A stretch of DNA of 8,042 bases, from contig CANTGP010000125.1 in the NCBI GenBank assembly GCA_947653315.1, positions 1 to 8,042 of the forward strand, given 5' to 3'. Position 1 is the first letter of the stretch. Every line of letters starts with the position of its first letter. Below the pieces are notes generated by a model. The model had not been told where the DNA came from. It did not search any database and worked only from the letters and a program-made list of their open reading frames with translations. The translations under genes and the position numbers were made by a program. Origin of the DNA: an uncultured Lachnospiraceae bacterium. GTDB lineage: Bacteria; Bacillota; Clostridia; Lachnospirales; Lachnospiraceae. Positions 1 to 7,785 of this stretch are shown here, in pieces.

Positions 1-1
1 G

Positions 2-961
2 AATAAGAACAACGGATTTTGGGATGGACGGGTATGGTGCCCATATGGCTGCGGGAAGTGTGCGGATCGTAAGCAGCCGAACCATACGGCATATCTATTG
101 GCGCTGTTTGCCGCGTTTGGAATGCTGTTTGCCGCATTTATGCTGGTAATATTTTTACTGGTAATGTTTATGGTGGTGAGCGTTGTATCCAAACAGTCCG
201 CGGCTTTGGAAAGGGCTGCCGCAGCTTTTCCCGAGGATGAATGGTCCTATGCCGCACCGGATAAGCAGGAACCTGATACGCCGCGTCCGGACGGACAGGC
301 GAAAATACCGGAGAAGAATGCAGGGACCCATGGGGAATATTACGGGGAGATTAAGGATGCGGTCCGCACGGATTTGGCTTATTCCATCGAGTGGGAAAAT
401 TATGAATATGCGGGCAACAGCGATACGGTGATGATTTCCATAGATTATCCGGTCATCCGGGGCGATGTCCCGAACCTTGGACTTTTAAACGACGCCATCG
501 AAAGCGAAATGGATTATTTCGAGGAATACTATGAGGAATATTCCAAGTACATGCAGCCGGAGGAAATATTTGCGGTTTATTCCGAGGGATTCGTGACCTA
601 TATGGACGAAAGTGTGATGAGCGTGGTGTTCCAGGAAAATATTTATACGGATTACTGGGTGGACTGCGGGCTGTTCTGTGTGAATATCGATATGGAAAAC
701 GGCATGGTTTTGGATAACGGAAGCATTTTGGAGGTGGACGATGAGTTTGCCGTGGATTTCCGTACCAGAAGCAGGGAACAGAACGGGGAGACGGAGGTAC
801 TGGAATACCTGACGGACCAAGAAGTGGCATATTACCTGAAGGACGGAAGCACGGGCATCATTTTCTATACGCCCATGGGTATGGAAATCGGGTTAAACTG
901 TGGGGAGGAATACCTGACGGTTACGTATCAGGATTATGAGGATTATCTGTTAAAATACTGA
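2..961 (+). CDS. Membrane-anchored protein with extracytoplasmic DUF4163/DUF3298-like domain (5' partial)
   Basis: The 3' part of a gene whose start lies outside the window. The frame is stop-free from base 2, with no ATG or GTG before the TTG at 98, and that TTG lies inside the hydrophobic stretch, so it is a poor start. The visible N-terminus has a cysteine cluster (WCPYGCGKC, about bases 35-61), possibly the end of a zinc ribbon. A basic stretch and one strong membrane segment (about 95-190) follow, then an Ala/Pro/acidic linker and a Tyr/Asp/Glu-rich domain. Cues in that domain match DUF4163 plus DUF3298, the fold outside the membrane in the anti-sigma factor RsiV: YPVI followed by LLNDAIE, then GFVTYMDESVMSVVF, and a C-terminal EEYLTVTYQDYEDYL. 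Basic residues before the membrane segment fit a cytoplasmic N-terminus and an outside C-terminus. The family match is from memory of motifs. An anti-sigma or lysozyme-sensing role is not shown, because no sigma factor gene is visible. The stop overlaps the next gene's ribosome binding site. Confidence 0.82.
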   Translation, partial: NKNNGFWDGRVWCPYGCGKCADRKQPNHTAYLLALFAAFGMLFAAFMLVIFLLVMFMVVSVVSKQSAALERAAAAFPEDEWSYAAPDKQEPDTPRPDGQAKIPEKNAGTHGEYYGEIKDAVRTDLAYSIEWENYEYAGNSDTVMISIDYPVIRGDVPNLGLLNDAIESEMDYFEEYYEEYSKYMQPEEIFAVYSEGFVTYMDESVMSVVFQENIYTDYWVDCGLFCVNIDMENGMVLDNGSILEVDDEFAVDFRTRSREQNGETEVLEYLTDQEVAYYLKDGSTGIIFYTPMGMEIGLNCGEEYLTVTYQDYEDYLLKY

Positions 962-975
962 GGGGGTATACGGTT

Positions 976-1332
976 ATGGACAAAGGAATCAGGTTGTATA
1001 AGGAACTGATCGATGAACTGGCGGACATGTCGCAAAACTGTACGGAGACCGGCTGCGTGGAAAAAGCCGCCGTGCGGGGAACCGGCAGTGACGGGGAGAT
1101 TAACGGACTGCTTTCGGGAGTTTCACCGGAAGTGCGGGAGGCTTTGGCGGGCTATGTGCTTAGGGCATACCAGTCGGGAATTTACGATGTGTTGGTGCAT
1201 TTGGAATGGCTGCGTGAATGCAAGGGCATGAAAATGTCCGTGGAGGGCGAGGAGCTGCCTGCCGGACAGTACAAAGGATTTCCCTGTGATTTCATCGGCA
1301 GGTGCAAGGGAAAGGAATGGCCGGACGAATAA
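976..1332 (+). CDS. Small uncharacterised protein, DUF6547-like
   Basis: A 118-residue, probably cytoplasmic protein without a signal peptide or membrane segment. The ATG follows a strong Shine-Dalgarno AGGGGG (961-966) at 9 bases, which supports this start. The N-terminal helix (GIRLYKELIDELADMS), the central segment with VREALAGYVLRAYQSGIYDVLVHLEW, and the C-terminal end DFIGRCKGKEWPDE resemble, from memory, a family of small proteins of unknown function annotated as DUF6547. The central part reads as a predicted helical region ending in a conserved-looking GIYDVLV motif. It has five cysteines (C22, C27, and three in the C-terminal half). It starts 14 bases after the membrane-protein gene and ends 15 bases before the ATPase gene, so co-transcription is likely. 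No function can be inferred beyond that position. The coding call is firm and the family name is moderate. Confidence 0.85.
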   Translation: MDKGIRLYKELIDELADMSQNCTETGCVEKAAVRGTGSDGEINGLLSGVSPEVREALAGYVLRAYQSGIYDVLVHLEWLRECKGMKMSVEGEELPAGQYKGFPCDFIGRCKGKEWPDE

Positions 1333-1347
1333 AACGGAGACAGAGTT

Positions 1348-2208
1348 ATGGTTTACTTATCGCATTTTGGCTTCCCGGACAGGGAGAGGGAATACACATT
1401 TACAATGGGGCAGAAAAGAACCTGCTATGACAGTGTCTATCCGTTTTTGGTGATATCGGAACACAACCTGCGTATGCTGGATTTGGAACCCGTTACCATA
1501 CTGTATGGCGGCAACGGCTCCGGAAAGACCACGGTATTAAACGTGATTGCGGAAAAACTCGGGCTGGAGCGGGATACGCTTTATAACCGTTCCTGTTTCT
1601 TCGGGGATTATACGCAGATGTGCAGTTACGAAACCAACGGGCGGATACCGTCGGGCAGCAGGATTATTACCAGCGACGATGTGTTTGATTTCATGTTGGA
1701 CATAAGGAGCCTGAATAGCGGGATTGACCGGAAGCGGGATGAACTGCTGGAAGACTATATGGATACTAAATATTCCGATTTTAAAATGCGCTCCCTGGAT
1801 GATTACGAACAGTTGAAAAAGAAAATTGCGGTGCGCAGAAACACGCAGTCACAGTATGTCCGCAAAAACCTGATGGATAATGTGCGGGAGCATTCCAACG
1901 GGGAAAGCGCTTTTTTGTATTTTACCGACAAGATTAGGGAAAACGGTTTCTATTTGTTGGACGAGCCGGAAAACAGCCTTTCCCCGGAAAAACAGCAGGA
2001 TTTGCTAAAATTCCTGGAAGATTCCGCCCGCTTTTTCGGATGCCAGTTCCTTATTGCCACCCATTCGCCGTTCCTGCTTTCCATGAAGGGGGCAAAAATA
2101 TACGATATGGACGAGGAAACGGTGGATGTAAAGCGGTGGACGGAGCTTGCAAATGTGCGGGTATATTTTGATTTTTTCATGAAGTACCGGGGGGAATTCG
2201 GGGAGTAG
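1348..2208 (+). CDS. Stand-alone AAA/ABC-type ATPase (COG3910-like)
   Basis: A 286-residue soluble ATPase. A Walker A GGNGSGKT (residues 54-61) lies in a short N-terminal beta region. An ABC-like signature SNGES (183-187) is followed by Walker B FYLLDEPENSLSP (201-213), with Asp205 and catalytic Glu206, and an H-loop IATHSPFLL with His239. This order is that of the ABC/SMC-like ATPase class, closest from memory to the predicted ATPases of COG3910 and the generic AAA family ATPases common in Firmicutes. The stretch of about 85-180, charged and partly helical, sits where such proteins carry a variable insert. No membrane segments, Q-loop transporter context, TOPRIM domain or nuclease motif is visible, so neither a transporter nor an OLD-type nuclease is supported. 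The start has a GGAG (1336-1339) 8 bases upstream. ATP hydrolysis is well supported. The target it acts on is unknown. Confidence 0.9.
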   Translation: MVYLSHFGFPDREREYTFTMGQKRTCYDSVYPFLVISEHNLRMLDLEPVTILYGGNGSGKTTVLNVIAEKLGLERDTLYNRSCFFGDYTQMCSYETNGRIPSGSRIITSDDVFDFMLDIRSLNSGIDRKRDELLEDYMDTKYSDFKMRSLDDYEQLKKKIAVRRNTQSQYVRKNLMDNVREHSNGESAFLYFTDKIRENGFYLLDEPENSLSPEKQQDLLKFLEDSARFFGCQFLIATHSPFLLSMKGAKIYDMDEETVDVKRWTELANVRVYFDFFMKYRGEFGE

Positions 2209-2262
2209 CAAAACGGGCAGATTTAGGATGGAATTATTAAGCGGAAATATGGTGGGATTGAT

Positions 2263-4068
2263 ATGATGCATAACATAACGGAGTACAAGGGCAAACCGGA
2301 CGAATTTCAGATGTATTACTGTAAGGCATCCATAAAAAACGGATATTACATTACCAACGGGGATGAGCGTTTTTACCATTTTATGGGAAAAAACACCTGT
2401 TATTCCATCCCGGAGCTGCTGCATCCCGATGATGTGGAAGCGTTCCTTGGGGCGGCGGAAAGGCTGGGGGAGGAAACGCAGTGCCTAATTGTGCGGATTA
2501 AGGACAGCGAAGGGAAATATAAGTGCGTTTACATGGAGCTTGCATATAACGGCAGGGTGTTTGGGGATTTTCGCTCCTTTGACATAAAAATGTGTGACAT
2601 TATGGCAATTACCGGACGCTATGTGCAGTATTCGGAACTGGTGGAGAAGTACCGCACGTTTATGACCATGTTCGACGGAATGTTTTTGGAATACGATTTT
2701 GCCACGGATATCCTGCAGGTATATGAATACCGGAATAACCAAAGCAAGTCCGTGCTCCGTACCGGACTGGAGGAATTAAACAGGCGGACGCAGGGGGACG
2801 GCGCACTGACGGGGGCGCAGAAAGCGGAGTTCAGGGTATTGTATGAAGCGGTGAAAAGCGGCAGGGACCGCATTAAATCCGGCATCGACGCGGCGGTTTT
2901 CCATGAAAGGACGCAGAATGTGCGCTATGAGTGCAGACTGCGCACCATATACAAGGATGATATGCGTGACAAAGTAATCGGGCTTGTGGTTATCGTCAGC
3001 AGCGAGAAACCGGAAAAAAAGTATTATCTGACCGAAGAAGCCTATGATCCGGGGACGGGTTTGTTAAACAAGCGCGCGATTAACGAGTATGCGCTTGAAA
3101 AAATCCATGAAAACTCAGAGGGCGTTTACCTTGCCATTATGGACGTGGATGATTTTAAAAGGATTAACGACGGTTTCGGGCATATGTTCGGCGATGAAGT
3201 ATTGGCGAAAGTGTCGGAAATCATAAGGAGCGTATTAAATGCCAGAGGGGTTGCGGGACGGTTTGGCGGTGATGAGTTTATGGTGGTGTTTGAGGAAATC
3301 GATTCGGAAACGACGCTGCGCCGGATATTAAAAACCATATCCAAGCATATCCAGTGGGCGTTTGAGGATGTGGAAGGGCTGACGGTCACGACGTCCATCG
3401 GCATTGCGAAATGCCCGGATGACGGCGTGGTCTATGAAGAACTGTTCCAAAAGGCGGATAAATGCCTGTACATTGCCAAAGCAAAAGGGAAGAACCGCTT
3501 TATCATATACGATGAGGCAAAGCACGGCACGGTGGTTAATGAAGAAGCTGCCAGCCGGAACATCGGTTTAAGGGCAAATATCAGCGAGGCGGAAAAGCAT
3601 GCCGTGATATCCGAACTGGTGTTAAAGCTGCACCGGGAAGGGAAAGCGGCGCTGCACGATGCCATGGAGCAGATGCAGGTCTATTTTGACGTGGACGGCG
3701 TGGCACTGTATGCCGGCGCGGACATGCGCCGTGTGGACAGCGTAGGGAAATATGTGAATCCCATACAAAACCTTTCCTGCATATATGAACCGGCATATTT
3801 GGAGTATTTTGACGGACAGGGCTTTTACCTGGAAGGCTCCATGGCGCGCCTGGAGAACAAGGTTCCGTCTGCCTACCGTATGTATACGGAGCAGGAAAAC
3901 AAGGAATTTGTCCAGTGCGTGGTATTGGATAACGGAACCCCGTTGGCGGTAGTGGCTTTTGATTTCTTTAACCGGATGCCAAAGGTCGGGGAGCTGGACC
4001 GGGGACTGATGAAGACTGCGGGACGGATGATGGCGCATGTGCTGGCCGGGCCGGTACGGCATCCGTAA
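2263..4068 (+). CDS. Diguanylate cyclase with PAS-like sensors and C-terminal GAF-like domain
   Basis: A 601-residue soluble signalling enzyme predicted to make cyclic di-GMP from two GTP. Two PAS-like sensor modules fill about 17-115 (with LLHPDDVEAF, typical of PAS_3 folds) and 130-250. The GGDEF domain spans about 262-415. It starts with DPGTGLLNKRAI, carries the metal and guanine-binding stretch DVDDFKRIND (294-303), an intact GGDEF active site (335-339), and closes with KADKCLYIAKAKGKNRF. The residues where the RxxD inhibitory site would fall, nine to six before the first Gly of GGDEF, read NARG, so product inhibition through that site is unlikely. Residues about 440-597 look like a GAF domain placed after the catalytic domain, an unusual order. 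There are two adjacent ATG codons; the first is used here, with GGTGGG about 7 bases upstream. It lies 54 bases after the ATPase gene. The ligands are unknown. Confidence 0.93.
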   Translation: MMHNITEYKGKPDEFQMYYCKASIKNGYYITNGDERFYHFMGKNTCYSIPELLHPDDVEAFLGAAERLGEETQCLIVRIKDSEGKYKCVYMELAYNGRVFGDFRSFDIKMCDIMAITGRYVQYSELVEKYRTFMTMFDGMFLEYDFATDILQVYEYRNNQSKSVLRTGLEELNRRTQGDGALTGAQKAEFRVLYEAVKSGRDRIKSGIDAAVFHERTQNVRYECRLRTIYKDDMRDKVIGLVVIVSSEKPEKKYYLTEEAYDPGTGLLNKRAINEYALEKIHENSEGVYLAIMDVDDFKRINDGFGHMFGDEVLAKVSEIIRSVLNARGVAGRFGGDEFMVVFEEIDSETTLRRILKTISKHIQWAFEDVEGLTVTTSIGIAKCPDDGVVYEELFQKADKCLYIAKAKGKNRFIIYDEAKHGTVVNEEAASRNIGLRANISEAEKHAVISELVLKLHREGKAALHDAMEQMQVYFDVDGVALYAGADMRRVDSVGKYVNPIQNLSCIYEPAYLEYFDGQGFYLEGSMARLENKVPSAYRMYTEQENKEFVQCVVLDNGTPLAVVAFDFFNRMPKVGELDRGLMKTAGRMMAHVLAGPVRHP

Positions 4069-4110
4069 CGGAAGAAACCCGGTAAAACCATGGATTTGTA
4101 AAAAAAGATA

Positions 4111-4119
4111 TGGTAAAAT
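4111..4119 (+). promoter_or_regulatory. Probable sigma-A type extended -10 promoter for the hybrid kinase gene
   Basis: An extended -10 element, TGG followed by TAAAAT, lies in the AT-rich gap between the cyclase stop and the kinase start. At a 17-base spacer the -35 position reads TGGATT (4091-4096), only half matching TTGACA, which is tolerable for an extended -10 promoter. A better TTGTAA at 4096-4101 is only 12 bases away, too close. The position fits a transcript starting near 4126 with a leader of about 35 bases before the TTG start at 4160. This is prediction by eye only. Confidence 0.5.
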
Positions 4120-4159
4120 AGAAAATAATTTCAATTTTTATCGAGCGGGGTGCAAGGTT

Positions 4160-7100
4160 TTGGAAACGAAAGATTTGGAGTTGATATTAAATTCGATGCA
4201 GACGACGGGTGTTTACGTCATAAAGGAAAGTGACCACCGGATTCTGTATTTTAATAAACGGGTTAAGGAGGTATCGCCAAATGTGTGCATAGGAATGGCA
4301 TGTCATGAACTGTGGGCGGCTTCCTGCCCGAACTGTCCCCTTTTACGGATTGGGGATAAGAAGGAAAGCAGATCCATCAATTATGCCAGTCCTTTCGGGA
4401 ATGTGGTGGAGATTGCGGCGACGAGGATACAGTGGGGCGACGGTATCCCGGCGTTTCTGATTATGATTACCCCCCATGCGGAAGTGGCAAGCTATACGTA
4501 CAGCAAAATACTGCGGGCAAACCTGACGACGGGCAGTTTTGAGCTGATAAAGGCGGAACCCGAAGATTTGGAAATATCGTCCGGGGAAAGTATGGCGATG
4601 GGGCTTGACGGCTGGTTTCAACGTTTCCTGGAAGCGGGAAATGTGTTTGGCAGGGATGAGGAGCGTTTCCGTAAATTTACCGCGGCAAAGTATTTAAAGG
4701 ACGCGTTAAAGGGCGGAAAAAAAATCCTGACCTGCACGTACCGCAGAAGGACCGGCAAAGGTTACCGCTGGCATACCATGGAAGTGGTCCGGGATTATGA
4801 TTATACCCCCGAAAACCAAAGCATCCGTCTGTATGTGAAGGATATGCATGATATGTACCGGCACAGTCTGGAGCTGGAAGACATCAATAACCGGAACCGG
4901 GATGTCATTAAGTCATTGGGGGAAGTGAATTACGGGATTTACCTGATCGACCTGTTTACGGGCGCCATGCATCCGGTCCGTATGCCGTCGGATTTGGATG
5001 GTTTGGTGGATATGGAATACCTGGATTGGGACAATGTATGGGAGGAGTCCGTGCAAAGTAAGTTTCATCCGCAGTACGGACAGAAAATGCTGGATAATTA
5101 TTCGTTAAAAGCCCTGCGGGAAGCGTGGGAAAAGGGTGAGCAGAAAAAGGAAATGCTCTGCCAGCGGATGTTTGGCAAAAGTTACCATTACGTATCCGTT
5201 ACCGCCCATTTCCATGAAAGCAGCAACCATAAAGGGTTGGTGGTTTTGGCATTCCAGGACGTGGATGAGGAAACGCGCAAGGAAATTAACCGGAACCGGA
5301 ACTTAAGGCGGATGGCGACGGTCATCAAATCGGGGTATCATACCATGAATACCGTGGATTTGGAAACGGGGGTATGTGAGCGTATTTACCTGAAAATGGA
5401 AGACGAAGCCGGAAGGGTGCGTACCGGCGATTACGGGGAGGTCATAGAGGACGCGATGGAACACGCCGTTTACGGGGAAGACGTAGAGCGGTTCCGTGCG
5501 GCGCTTTCTTTGGAAAGCCTGCGGAAAAAGGCGGAAAGCGTGGAGAATTTTGAGGAAGTGATCTGTCAGTACCGGATGAAGGGACCGGAACCTATATGGG
5601 TGGAAGCACACATTTTCTTTGTCCGTCAGGCGGAAAGTGTCATGGTTAATATTTTGGGGCGGGACATTACGAAGCAAAAAAGGGAAGAAGAAAACGCCGC
5701 ATTGGACAGGCGGGACCGGAATTATATCATCAACGCCATGAGCAGCCTGTTTTTCGCTTCTTATTATATTGATTTGGAAGCGAATACGTTCCGCATGATT
5801 ACGCAGGTAAAGGAAGTGGGGGATGTCCTCGGCGCGGAGCAAAACTGTGAGGAAGGTTTCCGGAAATATGCCATGCATTTTATCCATCCGGAGGACAGAC
5901 AGGAATACCTGGATAAGATGGCATGTAAAAAGCTGCAGGACGTGCTGGGCGGCGGGCAGCCGTTTACGGCATTGGAATACCGTAAAATCAAGGAAGGAAA
6001 AGAGGAAGCCGGGGATTACGAATGGATACGCGCTACCGTGGTACTTGCCGAAGGCGGAAACGGGAAAGCGAAGAAGGCGCTGTATGTGGCGCAGGATGTG
6101 ACGGAGAGTAAGCGCAAGGAGGAACAGGAGCGCAGGATGTTAAAGGAAGCCTGTGATGCAGCCAACCATGCCAACGCTTCCAAGAGCGAATTCCTGTCCC
6201 GCATGAGCCATGACATCCGCACACCCATGAATGCAATCATAGGAATGACTTCCATAGCCGGGGCGCATTTGGATGAGCCGGAGCGGGTATCGGACTGTTT
6301 AAGCAAGATTACCGTTTCCAGTAAGCACCTTTTGTCCCTGATTAACGAAGTGCTGGACATGAGCAAGATTGAATCCGGGAAAATTAACTTGGCGGAAGAA
6401 GAATTCGGTCTTTCGGATTTGGTACAGAATCTCCTGACCATACTGCGTCCTTCCGTGGAGGCGAAGCGGCATGAATTGGAATTCCATATCCACCATGTGG
6501 AACATGAGGATGTGGTAGGGGACGAGATGCGTCTGCAGCAGGTTTTAATCAATATACTGGGTAATTCCGTGAAGTATACGCCGGAAGGCGGACACCTGCA
6601 GTTGGAATTGACGGAGAAGAAATCATCCATGTCGGCATACGGTTGTTACGAGTTCGTCATCAGTGACGACGGGATGGGGATGACACCGGAGTACGTGGAG
6701 CGTATTTTTGAGCCGTTCAGCCGTGCGGAAGACTCCAGGATCAGCAAAATCGAGGGAACCGGTCTCGGTATGGCGATTGCCTTAAATATCGCCCGGAAAA
6801 TGAGCGGGGATATCCATGTGGAGAGTAAGGTAAACGAAGGTTCCAAATTCACCGTGACCGTTTACCTGAAGAAACAGAACCGGGAAATGCCGGATGTGGA
6901 GCGGCTTTTGGACCTTCCGGTATTGGTGGTGGATGACGACCGGCTTGCCTGCGAGGCGGCATGTGCGATATTGGATGACATCGGTATGCGCAGCGAGTGG
7001 GTACTTGGCGGGAGGGAAGCGGTAACCCGCGTTGTCCGTGCCCATGAGGAAGACGAAGATTTCTTTGTGGTGATTTTGGACTGGAAAATGCCGGATATGG

Positions 7101-7759
7101 ACGGTTTGGAGACGGCAAGGCAGATTCGCAGGGCAGTGGGCGATGATGTTCCGATTATCATTCTTTCCGCATACGATTGGAGCAGCGTGGAAAGCGAAGC
7201 GCGTCAGGCAGGCGTGAACGGGTTTATTTCCAAACCGCTGTTTAAGTCCCGTTTGGTCTATCTGTTAAAGCAGTTGACAGGTGATGAAGCGGCGGGGGAT
7301 GAAGGCCCGGATGAAACGGCTGCGGAGCAGGATTTTAACGGACGCAGGATTCTGCTGGTGGAAGACAATGAAATTAACCGTGAAATTGCGGAGGAAGTCA
7401 TCGGTGATTTCGGCGTGACGGTGGAGACGGCCATAGACGGAAAACAGGCGGTGGATAAATTCCTGGAAATGGGCGCCTGGTATTACGACCTGATTTTCAT
7501 GGATGTACAGATGCCGGTGATGAACGGGTATGAAGCCACGAAAGCCATACGCGCATCCGGACAGGAAGATGCGGGGGAAATCCCCATTGTGGCGATGACG
7601 GCCAATGCGTTTGCGGAAGACGTGACGGCGAGCCGGAAAGCGGGGATGAGCGAACACATCACGAAACCCCTGGACATTGGGCAGCTTAAGGCGTGCATGG
7701 GTTATTGGCTCGGAAAAAAAGAAAGGCACGGAAAAAAGAAAAGAACTGAAAAAGGCTAA
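4160..7759 (+). CDS. Multi-PAS hybrid sensor histidine kinase with two receiver domains
   Basis: A soluble hybrid histidine kinase of 1199 residues from the TTG at 4160. The frame is open back to an ATG at 4037, but that would overlap the cyclase gene, translate an AT-rich leader containing a likely promoter, and give an unconvincing N-terminus; GCGGGG (4145-4150) lies 9 bases before TTG. The protein has about five PAS-like modules (9-106, 112-230, 249-375, 385-510, 525-655). The first carries C43, C48-His49, C56 and C59 in a CHELW...CPNCP signature. A coiled linker leads to HisKA with phospho-acceptor His684 (SHDIRTP). The HATPase follows with N-box N798/N802, G1 DDGMG (836-840), IFEPF and GTGLGM (866-871). 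Receiver 1 has D925-D927, acceptor Asp974, S1003 and K1025. Receiver 2 has E1068/D1069, acceptor Asp1115, T1147 and K1169. It ends in a basic tail. There is no membrane segment, HPt or output domain. It could autophosphorylate and pass phosphate to its receivers; the partner is unknown. Confidence 0.93.
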   Translation: METKDLELILNSMQTTGVYVIKESDHRILYFNKRVKEVSPNVCIGMACHELWAASCPNCPLLRIGDKKESRSINYASPFGNVVEIAATRIQWGDGIPAFLIMITPHAEVASYTYSKILRANLTTGSFELIKAEPEDLEISSGESMAMGLDGWFQRFLEAGNVFGRDEERFRKFTAAKYLKDALKGGKKILTCTYRRRTGKGYRWHTMEVVRDYDYTPENQSIRLYVKDMHDMYRHSLELEDINNRNRDVIKSLGEVNYGIYLIDLFTGAMHPVRMPSDLDGLVDMEYLDWDNVWEESVQSKFHPQYGQKMLDNYSLKALREAWEKGEQKKEMLCQRMFGKSYHYVSVTAHFHESSNHKGLVVLAFQDVDEETRKEINRNRNLRRMATVIKSGYHTMNTVDLETGVCERIYLKMEDEAGRVRTGDYGEVIEDAMEHAVYGEDVERFRAALSLESLRKKAESVENFEEVICQYRMKGPEPIWVEAHIFFVRQAESVMVNILGRDITKQKREEENAALDRRDRNYIINAMSSLFFASYYIDLEANTFRMITQVKEVGDVLGAEQNCEEGFRKYAMHFIHPEDRQEYLDKMACKKLQDVLGGGQPFTALEYRKIKEGKEEAGDYEWIRATVVLAEGGNGKAKKALYVAQDVTESKRKEEQERRMLKEACDAANHANASKSEFLSRMSHDIRTPMNAIIGMTSIAGAHLDEPERVSDCLSKITVSSKHLLSLINEVLDMSKIESGKINLAEEEFGLSDLVQNLLTILRPSVEAKRHELEFHIHHVEHEDVVGDEMRLQQVLINILGNSVKYTPEGGHLQLELTEKKSSMSAYGCYEFVISDDGMGMTPEYVERIFEPFSRAEDSRISKIEGTGLGMAIALNIARKMSGDIHVESKVNEGSKFTVTVYLKKQNREMPDVERLLDLPVLVVDDDRLACEAACAILDDIGMRSEWVLGGREAVTRVVRAHEEDEDFFVVILDWKMPDMDGLETARQIRRAVGDDVPIIILSAYDWSSVESEARQAGVNGFISKPLFKSRLVYLLKQLTGDEAAGDEGPDETAAEQDFNGRRILLVEDNEINREIAEEVIGDFGVTVETAIDGKQAVDKFLEMGAWYYDLIFMDVQMPVMNGYEATKAIRASGQEDAGEIPIVAMTANAFAEDVTASRKAGMSEHITKPLDIGQLKACMGYWLGKKERHGKKKRTEKG

Positions 7760-7785
7760 GAACGGAAAACAGGTGAGAACATATC

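Noticed and set aside
1348..2208. ABC transporter ATP-binding subunit.
   Set aside because: No permease gene is nearby, and the motif contexts (LLDEPENSLSP, IATHSPFLL) fit stand-alone COG3910-type ATPases better.
1348..2208. OLD-type defence nuclease.
   Set aside because: The protein ends about 45 residues after the H-loop, with no room for a TOPRIM nuclease domain, and no reverse transcriptase or helicase partner is present.
2201..2262. A promoter before the cyclase gene.
   Set aside because: A TAGGAT at 2224-2229 has no -35 partner at a suitable distance; read-through from upstream is simpler.
5303..6630. Long open frames on the minus strand opposite the kinase gene (about 194 and 204 codons).
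   Set aside because: They lie fully inside a well-supported kinase coding sequence and their translations show no domain; they follow from the codon bias of the sense strand.
7259..7759. HPt domain at the kinase C-terminus.
   Set aside because: The C-terminal residues form a second complete receiver domain and then a basic tail. No HPt histidine motif is present.
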